Assembly (NCBI GenBank): GCA_030765055.1
Contig: CM060947.1
Coordinates: 66,336,156-66,400,155 of the forward strand
Origin: Mantis religiosa
Lineage: Eukaryota > Arthropoda > Insecta > Mantodea > Mantidae
Direction: 5' to 3'
Length of the DNA: 64,000 nucleotides
Part shown: positions 30,790-39,504 of the stretch, piece after piece
Numbering within the stretch: position 1 is the stretch's first letter
Layout: the number at the start of each line of letters is the position of its first letter
The notes under the pieces: model-generated
The model's input: only the letters and a program-made list of their open reading frames with translations
Told to the model about the DNA's origin: nothing
The model's database searches: none
Made by a program: the position numbers and the translations under genes

Positions 30790-31968
30790 GAACTCTGAAT
30801 TATACTTCTTTAAAGAGCTTCCCGTTCAAACCAATATCAAAGAATCTCAAATTCTTCAAATTAATCCACAAAATGCCATCTCTAAAGATTCCCCCATTAC
30901 ATTTCACTATTCTTCCAATACCGAAGATTATCTGGACCTATCTTAAGTCGTTATAGAGGATTTTCTTCAAATTTAAAATGAAGATCACTCTGACCTTGCT
31001 GCTGACGAAAAAGTCACTCTCGTTAACAATACTCTCAATGCTCTCTTTAGTCAGGTTAACGTATCTCTAAATAACGTGATAATTGCCGTGCCTCAACAAG
31101 GTTACCCTTACAGAACCAATCTTGAAATTCTTCTCAACTATTCCTCTGACGTAATGAATAACCGCTTGCAAATGTCCCTATGGTTCAAAGATACCGCTGG
31201 AAAGTTTGACGATTTTGACAATAATTTAGGTCTTAAACAGCGTTTTCAATACACCAAACAAAGCAATTCCTTTTAACTTATGGGGTTTAATCAACATTTG
31301 AATCTGCTCAATAACGTTGATCTCTCCATCACTCTCACCCCATCTCCTCCTCAATTTCATCTCATAGCCGCAAATCCGTCGTTTAGGTGATTCACAAAAA
31401 TTCTTGGCCCTCATCTTTATCTTAAACGAGCTCGCCCCACTCCATCCATTAAGACGGCACATCAGGGAGCGCTCGCCAAAGCAAACGTCATCATGCCTTT
31501 CAAGGACGTTGATTATCAAACTCTCAGCTAGGCTTCCGGAATTACCTCAGCCTCTTTCCCTAACGTTCTGGTTGGAAAGGTCCCCGATCCAAGCTCTAAA
31601 CCAGGAAAACATTGGGTCTGCATCTTCGTTTCAAAGAACTGTTACGGGGAATATTTCGACAGTTACGCTTTACCTCCTCTTCTTCCTTCCATTCTTCATC
31701 TTCTCAATTGCTATTGCGGTCCTAATTGGAAGTACAATACGCGGCGCTTGCAAGGAAATCATTTCTCTACGTGCGGCCATTACGTAATAGCATTCCTTAC
31801 CTACCGATGTTGCTATTTTTATCCTTCCTTCTTCTTCTTTTCAAAATTCAAACTTTCCGATTATCATTTCAACGATAATGTCATTTCCAAAACTCATCCC
31901 ATTCGGTGCTCTTCTTCCTCCTCCGCAAAAATATGTAGATCACTCTCATCTCGCTCAGTCGTCGTCTA
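30788..31968 (+). pseudogene. Element B hexon-like remnant fused by deletion to protease remnant
   Basis: Hexon-like sequence (NSELYFFKELPVQ, YLDLS, GYPYRTNLE) runs with stops to a block homologous to the VFIGQIP region of the C hexon. At about 31585 it joins protease sequence directly upstream of GKHWVCIFVSKN. The last ~150 hexon codons and first ~45 protease codons are missing, so one internal deletion is inferred. Protease landmarks: EYFDSYALPP, RRLQGNHFSTCGHYV. Confidence 0.82.
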
Positions 31969-31978
31969 GCCCTCAAAC

Positions 31979-32407
31979 ATGTAAGTACTCTCCGTTTTAA
32001 CCTCTGTAACTTCTATCTGTATTGTTCATCATGTTTCTATTATTCTTTTTTCTTGTTGCAGGGCTCCCGTTCACTTCCTCAAAAAGTTTCGTTCTAAGTG
32101 CATCTCCTTAACTCCTACGGAAGTTACCATCTCTAAGTGCATCAAACCTGCGTCTGTGACCTTCTCTCGCGGCGTGTGGTTTCGCTTCATCATAGATCTT
32201 GGTCCAAAAATTGAATCCCATTTCAAGTCAAAACTTCCAAATTCAAAGAACATCATCGCCGAATCCATTACCGTTTACTTCAAGCGTCCATTTGGAAAAC
32301 CTGCTATAGTGTTCCAGCCTGCTGGATTTTCCATAAACGAACAGGAATGGACAAGAATTGTCCAGCTCGATCAGGAATGGGCCAAAAACGACGAATCTCA
32401 ATCATGA
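31979..32407 (+). CDS. Element B PC4-like protein; start codon split by an intron
   Basis: Exons 31979..31980 (AT) and 32062..32407 (G...) joined across an 81-bp intron with GTAAGT and TTGCAG give a 115-codon frame. Two repeats ending TFSRGVWF and SINEQEWTRIV correspond to the tandem PC4-like repeats of A and C. It lacks their N-terminal acidic linker. The intron sits at the corresponding place near the N-terminus. Open and apparently functional in frame, despite decay around it. Confidence 0.65.
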
Positions 32408-32601
32408 CACCTTTTTGCTTCGATTTCTCTGGCCTCTCGCCTCTACCGCTAGATGTCTGCTACCAGGTTGAAGCTGACCTTCTACGTCATTATCTACGTC
32501 ATCCCGTTCAACCCTGTGCGCAATTTCAAACCTTCTCCTTCTACCGGAAAAACCCGTTCCTCCCCATCACTTCGTCTCCTACCGTCGCAGAGTCAAGATG
32601 A
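32404..32601 (+). CDS. Small unknown ORF of element B
   Basis: 65 codons; ATG overlaps the PC4-like stop (ATGA) and its own stop overlaps the next ATG (ATGA). It sits where A and C have the Cys-rich pair (530..1002 and 34747..35228). Resemblance to those is weak. The overlaps are the main support. Confidence 0.45.
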   Translation: MTPFCFDFSGLSPLPLDVCYQVEADLLRHYLRHPVQPCAQFQTFSFYRKNPFLPITSSPTVAESR

Positions 32602-32924
32602 TGCGCAGTGTGCTCCGGGATCTCTCCAGCAGAGGACAGACTCCTCACATCATAGGCGTTAAGGACCCTCATCGCAACATTCCTTACACCGTCGTCGGCG
32701 CTCGGGCTATGAGCACTCAGTTTGGCTGGAAAACAGTGCTCAAACTTCAGGACGGCAGAGAGGTCTTCCTACCTTCAGCCTACGGCGACCTAACCGACGA
32801 CACCATAGCCCAACTCAACGCGGCTCCTTTCCTCATCATCTACAAAGGAATCGAGCGCATTCCAAACACAAACGAATACAAGAAGCATATTCTCACCTTC
32901 AGCGAAATTCCAATCACGCAATGA
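32598..32924 (+). CDS. Element B copy of the small OB-like conserved protein
   Basis: 108 residues, open. Shares YTVVGARAMSTQFGWKTVLK, REVFLPSAYG and YKGIER with 213..527 of A. ATGA overlap on both sides. Function unknown. Confidence 0.68.
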   Translation: MMRSVLRDLSSRGQTPHIIGVKDPHRNIPYTVVGARAMSTQFGWKTVLKLQDGREVFLPSAYGDLTDDTIAQLNAAPFLIIYKGIERIPNTNEYKKHILTFSEIPITQ

Positions 32925-33445
32925 CGTGCTCCACGGATTACTTCGATATCGGTAAGTTCATCTAAATATTCAACTTGTCCTTCTTTCTTTCTTTCTTTCT
33001 TTCTCTCTCTGACACCATTTTGCTTCTCTATCGTATCCTTTCTTTATTCCAGGGCATAACCTCATGGCCTGCATCAAGTTCTCCATCTTTGAACAAGTGG
33101 ACGACCTTTGGTAACCTCGTTATGCCTTTCCAGTTTATTTCCACCAACGTCGATCGATTTGGAGCCTGCAAAATTGTCACCGTCCAGCTCAACGTTCAAA
33201 ACGCCGCCACCGTCATCATCCAGTTCGTCACTTCAAAAATATTTCCGGAGCTAGACACTGATCCAAAATATCATCTGTCCTTCGCCGACCAACCCATTCC
33301 TTCCTCAAACTGTACAACCTTTCTCACCCCTGTTTGCCTACCCTCTTCTCAACCTCACCGCAACTTCTATCACATCAATTTCAAATGCGTCACTGAATCG
33401 ATATCCAAGATCCATGCATCACCACTTTCAAAATTGTATTTGTGA
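32921..33445 (+). pseudogene. Element B copy of the MSC-TDP protein, with intron and frameshift
   Basis: Starts MTCSTDYFDI; a 101-bp intron (32952..33052; GTAAGT...TTCCAG) is inferred because splicing restores the G-x-N-L block seen in A and C, which have no intron there. A frame change near 33110 follows, after which the frame matches VKIVTIKIDIQNA and the later ACVTEPI region of C. A TTTC-rich tract lies in the intron. AATAAA directly follows the stop. Confidence 0.65.
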
Positions 33446-33504
33446 AATAAATTGTATCCATATTCTCAATTAAGAATATTTAAAAAAATAAGAAAAAGAA
33501 AAGG

Positions 33505-33540
33505 GCTTACTCATACCAAACCTAGGATCGACTTGTACCA
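33505..33540. repeat. Inner hairpin arm of element B right terminus
   Basis: An 18-bp perfect inverted match (33505..33522) and a weaker extension pair with 52325..52360 on the far side of element C. See the outer arm entry. Confidence 0.7.
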
Positions 33541-33546
33541 GCCTAA
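33541..33546. repeat. Target-site duplication of element C, left copy
   Basis: GCCTAA, identical to 52184..52189. Confidence 0.95.
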
Positions 33547-33740
33547 AGTAGTATTAGTCCCGGATTAAGCAATTGGATTAACGATAATCCTGCCGCTAGG
33601 TGGCGCTAGTGTCGCGTTAATCCGTCTTAATCCGTCTTAATCCGTGGATTAAGGCGGATTAACGATGTTGGCGGGAAATTTGAAAATTGAGCGCCAAGAG
33701 CGGAAGGATTATCTTTAACCCAGTTGCTTAATCCGGGACT
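33547..33740. repeat. Left terminal inverted repeat of element C
   Basis: 194 bp beginning AGTAGTATTAGTCCCGG. Inverted match to 52001..52183 with about nine mismatches and one extra 10-bp unit (TCTTAATCCG). The repeat itself ends with an inverted copy of its own first ~39 bp (33553..33591 with 33705..33743), so each TIR can form a hairpin. Ten GGATTA/TAATCC motifs. Confidence 0.93.
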
Positions 33741-33900
33741 AATTTTATTTATTTATTTTGAAGATACATTGTTAAGATACAATATGATTGATTTTATTTT
33801 ATTGAATAACATGGATTAACATGGAGAATAGTATATTTTTTTTCTTACAGGCTAAATAAAGCATTGAATGATAGATAAACATAGCACATCACTAAAGTTC
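33741..33900 (-). terminator. 3' region of the element C small-gene block
   Basis: Minus-strand AATAAA hexamers at about 33793..33805, roughly 100 bp past the last stop codon, are the likely polyadenylation signal. No ORF. Confidence 0.5.
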
Positions 33901-34449
33901 TTAATGTTCATGTTTGTTTAGGATAATTTTGAACTGCGTTGTGCACTGTAGATTGGAGGTTGGTTGTGAGTCTTCGTCTTCGCTGCTGCTGTCGCTGCTG
34001 CTGGTGTAGATGCGAAAGGTTGATGAATCGCAGATTGGTTCTGTGACGCAGGCGAGCGTTAGATGAGAAAAGTTTGGATGTGGTTCCTGGTCGGTAGTTG
34101 GAATGTAGATGGGAATGATGACGTCATTGTTGTAGCTGGTGGCCAAGCATCCTGAGTTTGTTACTCTGTTTGAAATGGCGGGAATTTTGTTGTTTCCCAG
34201 CAATATGTTGCAGCGTACGTTTTGTTGCCGATGGTGAGTTTTGACGGGTAGACATTGGACGTGTAGGACGTCGGCATTTTGGATGTCGATTTTGATGGTG
34301 ACAATTTTGACGTTGCCGAAGAAGGTGGTGTAGGAGGATAGAATGCGAATGGGAGAGGGAAGGTTGCCCTTGTTGGAGAGCTGGGCGTTGAATAGGAGTT
34401 TGATGGTGAGATTGTTTCCGACGTTGAAAGGATCTGTTTCGCAGGACAT
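33901..34449 (-). CDS. Uncharacterised small Polinton protein (MSC-TDP family)
   Basis: 182 residues, the only complete copy in the window. N-terminal MSCETDPFNVGNNL; middle KIVTIKIDIQNADVLHVQC; late HLTLACVTEPI; then a Ser/Asp/Glu run (SSSDSSSEDED) as a possible CK2-type acidic patch. ATG shares bases with the upstream stop (TAATG). Last gene before the TIR. No known family. Confidence 0.7.
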   Translation of the reverse strand: MSCETDPFNVGNNLTIKLLFNAQLSNKGNLPSPIRILSSYTTFFGNVKIVTIKIDIQNADVLHVQCLPVKTHHRQQNVRCNILLGNNKIPAISNRVTNSGCLATSYNNDVIIPIYIPTTDQEPHPNFSHLTLACVTEPICDSSTFRIYTSSSDSSSEDEDSQPTSNLQCTTQFKIILNKHEH

Positions 34450-34766
34450 TATTTTTGGGTATAGGGAATGAACTTGACGATGAATCTTTTGAAGCCGCTT
34501 CGAAGCTTTTCCTCTCCGCCGTAGATGATGCAGAAGGAAGTTGAGTTGAGTTTGCTGATGAGTTCCGGAGATGCCTTGGCGAATCTTGTTGGCAGGAACA
34601 CTTCGCTGTCGTTGTCTAGTTTTGCGACGAGTTTTGTTCCGTGAATTGTATCGATGGTCTTGACGCCGACGACGCGATACGGGACGTTTGGTTGAAGCGA
34701 AGATACGCTTTGTGTGTCTGCACTGTGGGATAGCTCTTCTAGTTCGTTAAGAACTTCCAGGGACAA
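34449..34766 (-). CDS. Small OB-like conserved protein, start codon TTG
   Basis: Homologue of 213..527. No ATG exists in the homologous region; the position of the A start codon is TTG (34764..34766). The frame from there is 105 codons, nearly the same as A. Either the start was lost or a non-ATG start is used by a reinitiating ribosome. Body intact: VVGVKTIDTIHGTKLVAKLD, SEVFLP, YGGEEKLRSGFKR. Confidence 0.6.
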   Translation of the reverse strand: MSLEVLNELEELSHSADTQSVSSLQPNVPYRVVGVKTIDTIHGTKLVAKLDNDSEVFLPTRFAKASPELISKLNSTSFCIIYGGEEKLRSGFKRFIVKFIPYTQK

Positions 34767-35052
34767 GTTGGCACAGCTGGCAGTTTTTGACAAACGGTGC
34801 AGGTCCGTCGATGTGAGTGGTTTGAGAAGGTAGGTTGAAATGTTTTCTGCACCTTCTAAAAGGAGCACAAACCTGCTGTGCGTCTATGGGAAGTTGGTTC
34901 CAAACGAGGTCGACGTCGGTTGGGGGAAAATGCAGAAAGATGATGTCTGCGTTGAGTAGCAGGGCTTGTCGTTCCTTGGGCAGGAGTACCTGGATGCGTC
35001 GTCCGTTTTGGGTATATTTCAGGAAGACGGAGAGGTAGTCGGCGTTGGGCAT
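34747..35052 (-). CDS. Small conserved protein with C-terminal Cys pairs
   Basis: 101 residues from ATG MPNADYLSVFLKY. Conserved with 530..817: RIQVLLPKERQ, VWNQLPIDAQQVCAPFRRC, HIDGPAPFVKNC-x2-C. Overlaps the zinc-binding-like gene upstream by 34 bp and the next gene by about 20 bp. Confidence 0.7.
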   Translation of the reverse strand: MPNADYLSVFLKYTQNGRRIQVLLPKERQALLLNADIIFLHFPPTDVDLVWNQLPIDAQQVCAPFRRCRKHFNLPSQTTHIDGPAPFVKNCQLCQLVPGSS

Positions 35053-35228
35053 CTGCGTTGGTATTTGCGCAGAAACTCTTGTATTTGTGCACTGAGTTCG
35101 GAGAGATCTTCGTATAGGCCGAGTTGACACCTGGAGCAGAGGTGCGTGAGACGAAGACGGAGTTGACAGCTGCACAATGGGTGAAAGCAGAATGAGCAGT
35201 GGTAGGTCTTGCAGGGTTCGCCGGTCAT
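35019..35228 (-). CDS. Small Cys/His-rich (zinc-binding-like) protein
   Basis: 69 residues: EPCKTYHCSFCFHPLCSC, LCSRC and a Thr/Ser/Pro tail. Homologue of 814..1002. A TATATA-like sequence lies about 40 bp upstream, just before the tandem-repeat promoter region. Confidence 0.65.
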   Translation of the reverse strand: MTGEPCKTYHCSFCFHPLCSCQLRLRLTHLCSRCQLGLYEDLSELSAQIQEFLRKYQRRCPTPTTSPSS

Positions 35229-35278
35229 GCCTGCACGAGAGCTCGGTACCAACTGAGGGCAGAATGTGCGGTATATGT

Positions 35279-35637
35279 AGATAAAGAGGCATCCGGCGGA
35301 AGTGTTAATTGCGTTTGAAGGAAATGGTATATCAGCAGGAAGGAGGTTGCGATAGGATGCATCCGCGGGAAGCGGCAGGGAGGAAGTGATACATCCGCCG
35401 GAGGTGGCTTTCTGAGATAAAGAGGCATCCGGCGGAAGTGCTAATTGCGTTTGAAGGAAATGGTATATCTGCAGGAAGGAGGTTGCGATATGATACATCC
35501 GCCGGAGGTTGCTTTCTGAGATAAAGAGGCATCCGGCGGAAGTGCTAATTGCGTTTGGAGGAAATGACATATCTGCAGGAAGGAGATTGCGATATGATGC
35601 ATGCGTGGGAAGCGGTAGGGAGGAAGTGGCTTTCTGT
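35279..35637 (-). repeat. Three tandem promoter-region repeats (135 and 105 bp periods)
   Basis: Copies start at 35279, 35414 and 35519, each beginning GATAAAGAGGCATCCGGCGG and containing ATTGCGTTTG and GGAGGTTGCGATA blocks; CATCC(G/T)CCGGAGG recurs within. It lies directly upstream of the small-gene block, where A has single degenerate CATCCG motifs (1003..1199). Probably amplified promoter elements. Confidence 0.8.
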
Positions 35638-35665
35638 TACATGAAAACCGTTGAAAGTTTAAAAA

Positions 35666-36202
35666 CTAGCCGTTGCATTTTGAATAAAATATTCTGTTTG
35701 GAGTTTCTTCCGCTCCTGGATTTTGAACCAGCGCTCTGTCTTCATAGACGCTAAATATCCAATCGCCGTGGATGTGATCAGGCATAATATAGCACGGTGA
35801 ATGCCCCAAGTTTGCGGTTAAGCATCTGCCGAGGCACAATTGATCTTGGCTTCTCATTAGCTGCATTTTGGCTGGAGTGATGTATTGTTGTTCGAAGAAG
35901 ATGATGAATAGGCCCGTTGCGGGAACGAATTGGAACCACTGGTCCTGGTTGTCTTGATCGCTGTCCAGATTTCGCCGCAAGAGCGATTTGAATTGGATGT
36001 CGTTGAAATTTATGTTGGAAACGACGAAATGAACTTCATTTTCGCAGCTGTGAATCTTGACGGAGATGCTCTTTCCCTGGTAGGTGTTATCGACGAATCG
36101 CAGAGCATAAGGCGTATTTTTCCAGGGATGGCCCTCTATCTCGTAGTTTTTAAACACCTTTTTTCCTTCGCAGTACACGGAGAGGAAATTTTTATATCCC
36201 AT
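35666..36202 (-). CDS. Conserved unknown protein (MGY-N family)
   Basis: 178 residues, intact. N-terminus MGYKNFLSVYC-GKKVFKNYE; central IHSCENEVHFV; C-terminal LGHSPCYIMPDHIHGDWIFSV. The A copy is interrupted by one stop. No recognised domain. Confidence 0.7.
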   Translation of the reverse strand: MGYKNFLSVYCEGKKVFKNYEIEGHPWKNTPYALRFVDNTYQGKSISVKIHSCENEVHFVVSNINFNDIQFKSLLRRNLDSDQDNQDQWFQFVPATGLFIIFFEQQYITPAKMQLMRSQDQLCLGRCLTANLGHSPCYIMPDHIHGDWIFSVYEDRALVQNPGAEETPNRIFYSKCNG

Positions 36203-36276
36203 GATGCTGCTGCGAAGAAGCTCGAGGAGCGACTGAGGGAACGAGGATGGGAGTGCGGGAAGAAGTATATGAAATT

Positions 36277-37139
36277 TTAAGGCGGAACCTTTTGGATGCT
36301 ATGCGCAAAATCAGACTTTAGATAATGATCTGCCTCTAGGAAAGTTCTGAAATTAGCGCAGCGTATGTATTTGGTGAACTGGGTGAAATTCATGTTGTCG
36401 AAGGGTACACCGGAAGCATGATGGTGAAGCATGTATTTCCGATAGGCCATTATCTGATTTTGAACGTCGGCCTCCTCTTTCTTTTTGTGATAGAGAATAT
36501 CTGTGATAATTCTCTGCAGGCTATCCAATACGATCCATTCTTGATGGTTGAGGGTGACGGCGACTCCTTGCAGATCTTTGAGGACGATCTTTAGCTTTCC
36601 AAAAACATTTTTGATGACAAAGAGGATGCCGTTGCCGAGTTGGCAGGATTGCAGAGGTCCCTGTCCGGTTTGAAAACGGTGTTGAATGATAGCCTTAATA
36701 TCGACGAGATTTTGCCACTGCGCGGACCCCAGGACCACTGCGTTGCGCTGCCCGCACTTTGCAATGGTGACCACCAGCTGATGGGGCGACACGGGCGAAA
36801 AGCCCACGCACACGAATTTGGTCTGTTTTGGATTTAGGAAGTAGATGTCCGACAGGGGACCCACTACGGTGCTGGGTTGGTGCTTAACCTCTTCTTGTTC
36901 TGATGGATCGGGACTATCGTTGCTTGGGATGCGTTGCGTGACGTCAGCATCGGGGTTGCGATGTTTCCTTTTTGCACCTCCCTTGTTGTTGTTGTTGTTG
37001 TCTGCGCTGAAACGAGACAAAGAGAGAGAGAGAAATGAACCGTTTGGAATGCACATGAAGCGAGAGAGAGAGAGAGAGAGAGAAACACGAGACGGTTGAG
37101 CACTAACCTGGTCGGCGTGGCTGCCTCCGCGTTCTCCAT
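36277..37139 (-). CDS. Tandem PC4-like protein, two exons (36277..37006 and 37108..37139)
   Basis: 253 residues. Exon 1 encodes MENAEAATPT; a 101-bp intron (37007..37107, starting GTTAGT and ending TTTCAG) is full of GA repeats; splicing phase equals that of the A gene. After an Asn run and a basic patch (KRKHR) come two PC4-like repeats, ending VVLGSAQWQNL and VTLNHQEWIVLDSL. TATA box about 40 bp upstream. Single-stranded-DNA binding is family inference. Confidence 0.72.
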
Positions 37140-37177
37140 GACCGACTGCTACTGGCGACCCACGGTGCGACTGCGTG

Positions 37178-37184
37178 TTTTATA
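37178..37184 (-). promoter_or_regulatory. TATA box overlapping the protease stop codon
   Basis: TATAAAA; its central TAA (37180..37182) is the stop of the protease's second exon. Same arrangement as 2600..2606. Confidence 0.65.
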
Positions 37185-37790
37185 GCAGCGGGAGCGTGTT
37201 CTGAAAGCACAGAGAGAAGAGCGAGATGAAGATGCATGCGAACATGAAGTGGCGATGAATGGCGTCACAATGAGTCAGCTACTTACCTGCAGAGGTTGGC
37301 AAGACTGTTGAGCGTTGGAGCACTTGGCTCGGCATACGTGCTTGTAGGTTTTTAGAATGACGTCATCGTTATGAGCATAATTGTTGACGTGAAATTTGGA
37401 AAAGAATGAATGCTTTGGAAGACCGGAGCAGCGGTGGGAGAGGTAGTCAATGACGTAATGCCCACACGTGGTGCTGTCATGACCTTGCAACCGTCTCGAG
37501 TTAGCGGACCAATGGGTGCCGCAGAGGTTGTTCAGAAATTGAATAATATGAGGCGAAAGGGGTGCCATTCCGTAACTGTCAAAATATTCTCCCCGACCGT
37601 TTTTTGGCACAAAGATGCAAACCCAGTGCTTGCCCGGTTGCGTGCTGGGATCGGTGTTGGCGACTAGAGCCAAGGGGAGCCTTCTAATGGCATACATTTT
37701 GGGAAGCATATCGGAGGGGAAGACGCCCAAAAAGTGAGGACGCGTGGCGGGGCATGTCGATAAAAATCGGTTTATTTGAAAGGTGTTCAT
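37180..37790 (-). CDS. Adenain-like cysteine protease, two exons (37180..37200 and 37287..37790)
   Basis: 174 residues, intact. Catalytic landmarks: GKHWVCIFV (His), EYFDSYG (Asp region), LQGHDSTTCGHYVIDYL (Gln and Cys). An 86-bp intron (37201..37286) begins GTAAGT directly after CAG and ends TTTCAG; without splicing the frame would end four codons into the intron, so the 7-codon exon is not strictly needed. The last exon's residues (xxLxLL) are conserved with A. ATG overlaps the hexon stop (ATGA). Confidence 0.85.
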
Positions 37791-39073
37791 GATACCAAAA
37801 TGGATCGGGTACCGTCTATTTCGAGAGTGCGGTGAATTTCCGCCAGGACCAAGAGAATGACAGGTTCTGTCAACGTTTTGGTAAAACCGATGCTTATAGA
37901 GACGGATCCGTGGCGTTGCCCCGAGATGTGGGATTCGTTGGCGCTCATGTCTGCCGTGAGATCGAAGGCCATTACCGTATATCCCGACGGGTAAGCTTGC
38001 CTGGAGATGGAATGTCCTTCGTCTTTGAAGTGAATTCCTAGACCGTCCTGCAGCGTCTGAAAGCATTGCAGATAGTGCGACTTTGAAAAGTCGGGTCGGA
38101 GCGGTTGAGATGGAACGGGCTGCCCGTTGACGTAGAGCTGAAAGGAGTTCATGTTGAAGTGTTGTAAATTGTAGGGATTTTTCGTGACATCGCCGGAATA
38201 GGCCTTGTCGGTGACCATGGCCACGACCACCCTTCTGGGAATTTGACCTATGAAGACGTCGCTAAACGTCATTGCCCTGGATTCCTTTGGAATGCTGAGA
38301 GCGTGAAAGCTGACATCTTTGAGGTGATATTTTGCGTTGCTCTTGGTCAGCACGGCCTGATGCGCCAGCTTGATGGTCGGCGAGGGTCGCACGGTTTTTA
38401 GACGCAGGGTGGCCGACAGTATTTCGGCGTACCCCTTAAAGGTGGCAACGTCGGAAAATAAATAGAACTGCGGCGAGGAAGGGGTGAGCTTGACGGTCAT
38501 GCTGACGTTATTTAGCAGAAGCTTCTCCTGTCTAAATAGGGCGTTAGACAGGGGTCCGATGAGTTGAACGACGTTGCTGCCTTTGGTGAAGCTGTGACGC
38601 CATTGAAATCCTGCATTGCCGGCGAAAATGTCCATGAGACCCGGCGTGTCCTTCTTCCACAGGGACGACTCTAGCTTGCTGTTCATGGCATCTTCGGAGT
38701 AATTGAGCAGCGTCTCGAAATAAGTTCTGTAGGGGTAGCCGGCTTGAGGCATGGAGACGATGACGTTGTTGAGCGATACTTCGACCTGTTGAAACAGGGA
38801 ATTCAATGCATTGTTGACCAAGGTGGCGTTAACTTCGGGCTTGATGGTCGCTCCTTGATCGTCTACAATGTGCACCGTTAGCTCGAGCACGACGAAGGTG
38901 AGATCCAGGTAATCGTCTGCATTTCCGGAATAATGAAAGGTAATTGGGGCATTTTTCATTAACGTGTTTTGAGGGTTTAGGAATATGATTCGAGATTCCT
39001 CGATGCTCATCTGAACTGGGACATCCTTAAAGAGGTCCAGTTCGGAACTCATGACGACGGATTCCTCTGCCAT
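37787..39073 (-). CDS. Hexon-like major capsid protein (F54H12.2-like family)
   Basis: 428 residues, intact. Same landmarks as the A copy: SSELDLFKDVPVQ, NADDYLDLTFVVLEL, GYPYRTYFE, IGPLSNALFRQ, IGQIPRRVVVAMV, DEGHSISR. ATG shares bases with the pVI-like stop (TAATG). Differences from A are spread evenly, as expected under long purifying selection. Confidence 0.87.
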   Translation of the reverse strand: MAEESVVMSSELDLFKDVPVQMSIEESRIIFLNPQNTLMKNAPITFHYSGNADDYLDLTFVVLELTVHIVDDQGATIKPEVNATLVNNALNSLFQQVEVSLNNVIVSMPQAGYPYRTYFETLLNYSEDAMNSKLESSLWKKDTPGLMDIFAGNAGFQWRHSFTKGSNVVQLIGPLSNALFRQEKLLLNNVSMTVKLTPSSPQFYLFSDVATFKGYAEILSATLRLKTVRPSPTIKLAHQAVLTKSNAKYHLKDVSFHALSIPKESRAMTFSDVFIGQIPRRVVVAMVTDKAYSGDVTKNPYNLQHFNMNSFQLYVNGQPVPSQPLRPDFSKSHYLQCFQTLQDGLGIHFKDEGHSISRQAYPSGYTVMAFDLTADMSANESHISGQRHGSVSISIGFTKTLTEPVILLVLAEIHRTLEIDGTRSILVS

Positions 39074-39504
39074 TACGAGAAAACGTCCTGAACCTTGCAC
39101 CTTCCGCGTTTCGGCTTCGACTGTTTGCCGCGGCTGCGTTTGGTTCGTTTTATTGTCTTGATGCGCTTGAATCCCGAGCCGAGCATGGCATCGATCTTAC
39201 CGTCGGCCTTTCGCTTCAAATTGGACCCAGCCTCCTTCAACCTCTGTCTCAGGGCCTCCTTGGGCGTTGCTCCCGTGGTGGCGACATCGGAGAGCACGTG
39301 AGCGCCCACCTTTAGCGCTTCCTTGCCGACAGCCTTTGCTCCGCTCTTTAGAAAGGGCAGCACCGTTCTGAAGAGTCCTCCAAGAGCGGAGAAGAGGCCG
39401 CTGCCTCTCTGGTAGCGCTTGCCCCTGTAAAGAACGAAGTCGCGATCGTCCAGCGCGCCGCCGGCCTGGTTCAGATAATACTCCGTGACCGTCTGCACGT
39501 CCAT
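39073..39504 (-). CDS. pVI-like capsid-associated protein
   Basis: 143 residues, equal in length to the A copy. MDVQTVTEYYLNQAGG, the amphipathic GLFSALGGLFRTVLPFLKSG, KAVGKEALKVGAHVLSDV, and a Lys/Arg-rich tail. TAATG overlaps at both ends. Confidence 0.77.
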   Translation of the reverse strand: MDVQTVTEYYLNQAGGALDDRDFVLYRGKRYQRGSGLFSALGGLFRTVLPFLKSGAKAVGKEALKVGAHVLSDVATTGATPKEALRQRLKEAGSNLKRKADGKIDAMLGSGFKRIKTIKRTKRSRGKQSKPKRGRCKVQDVFS

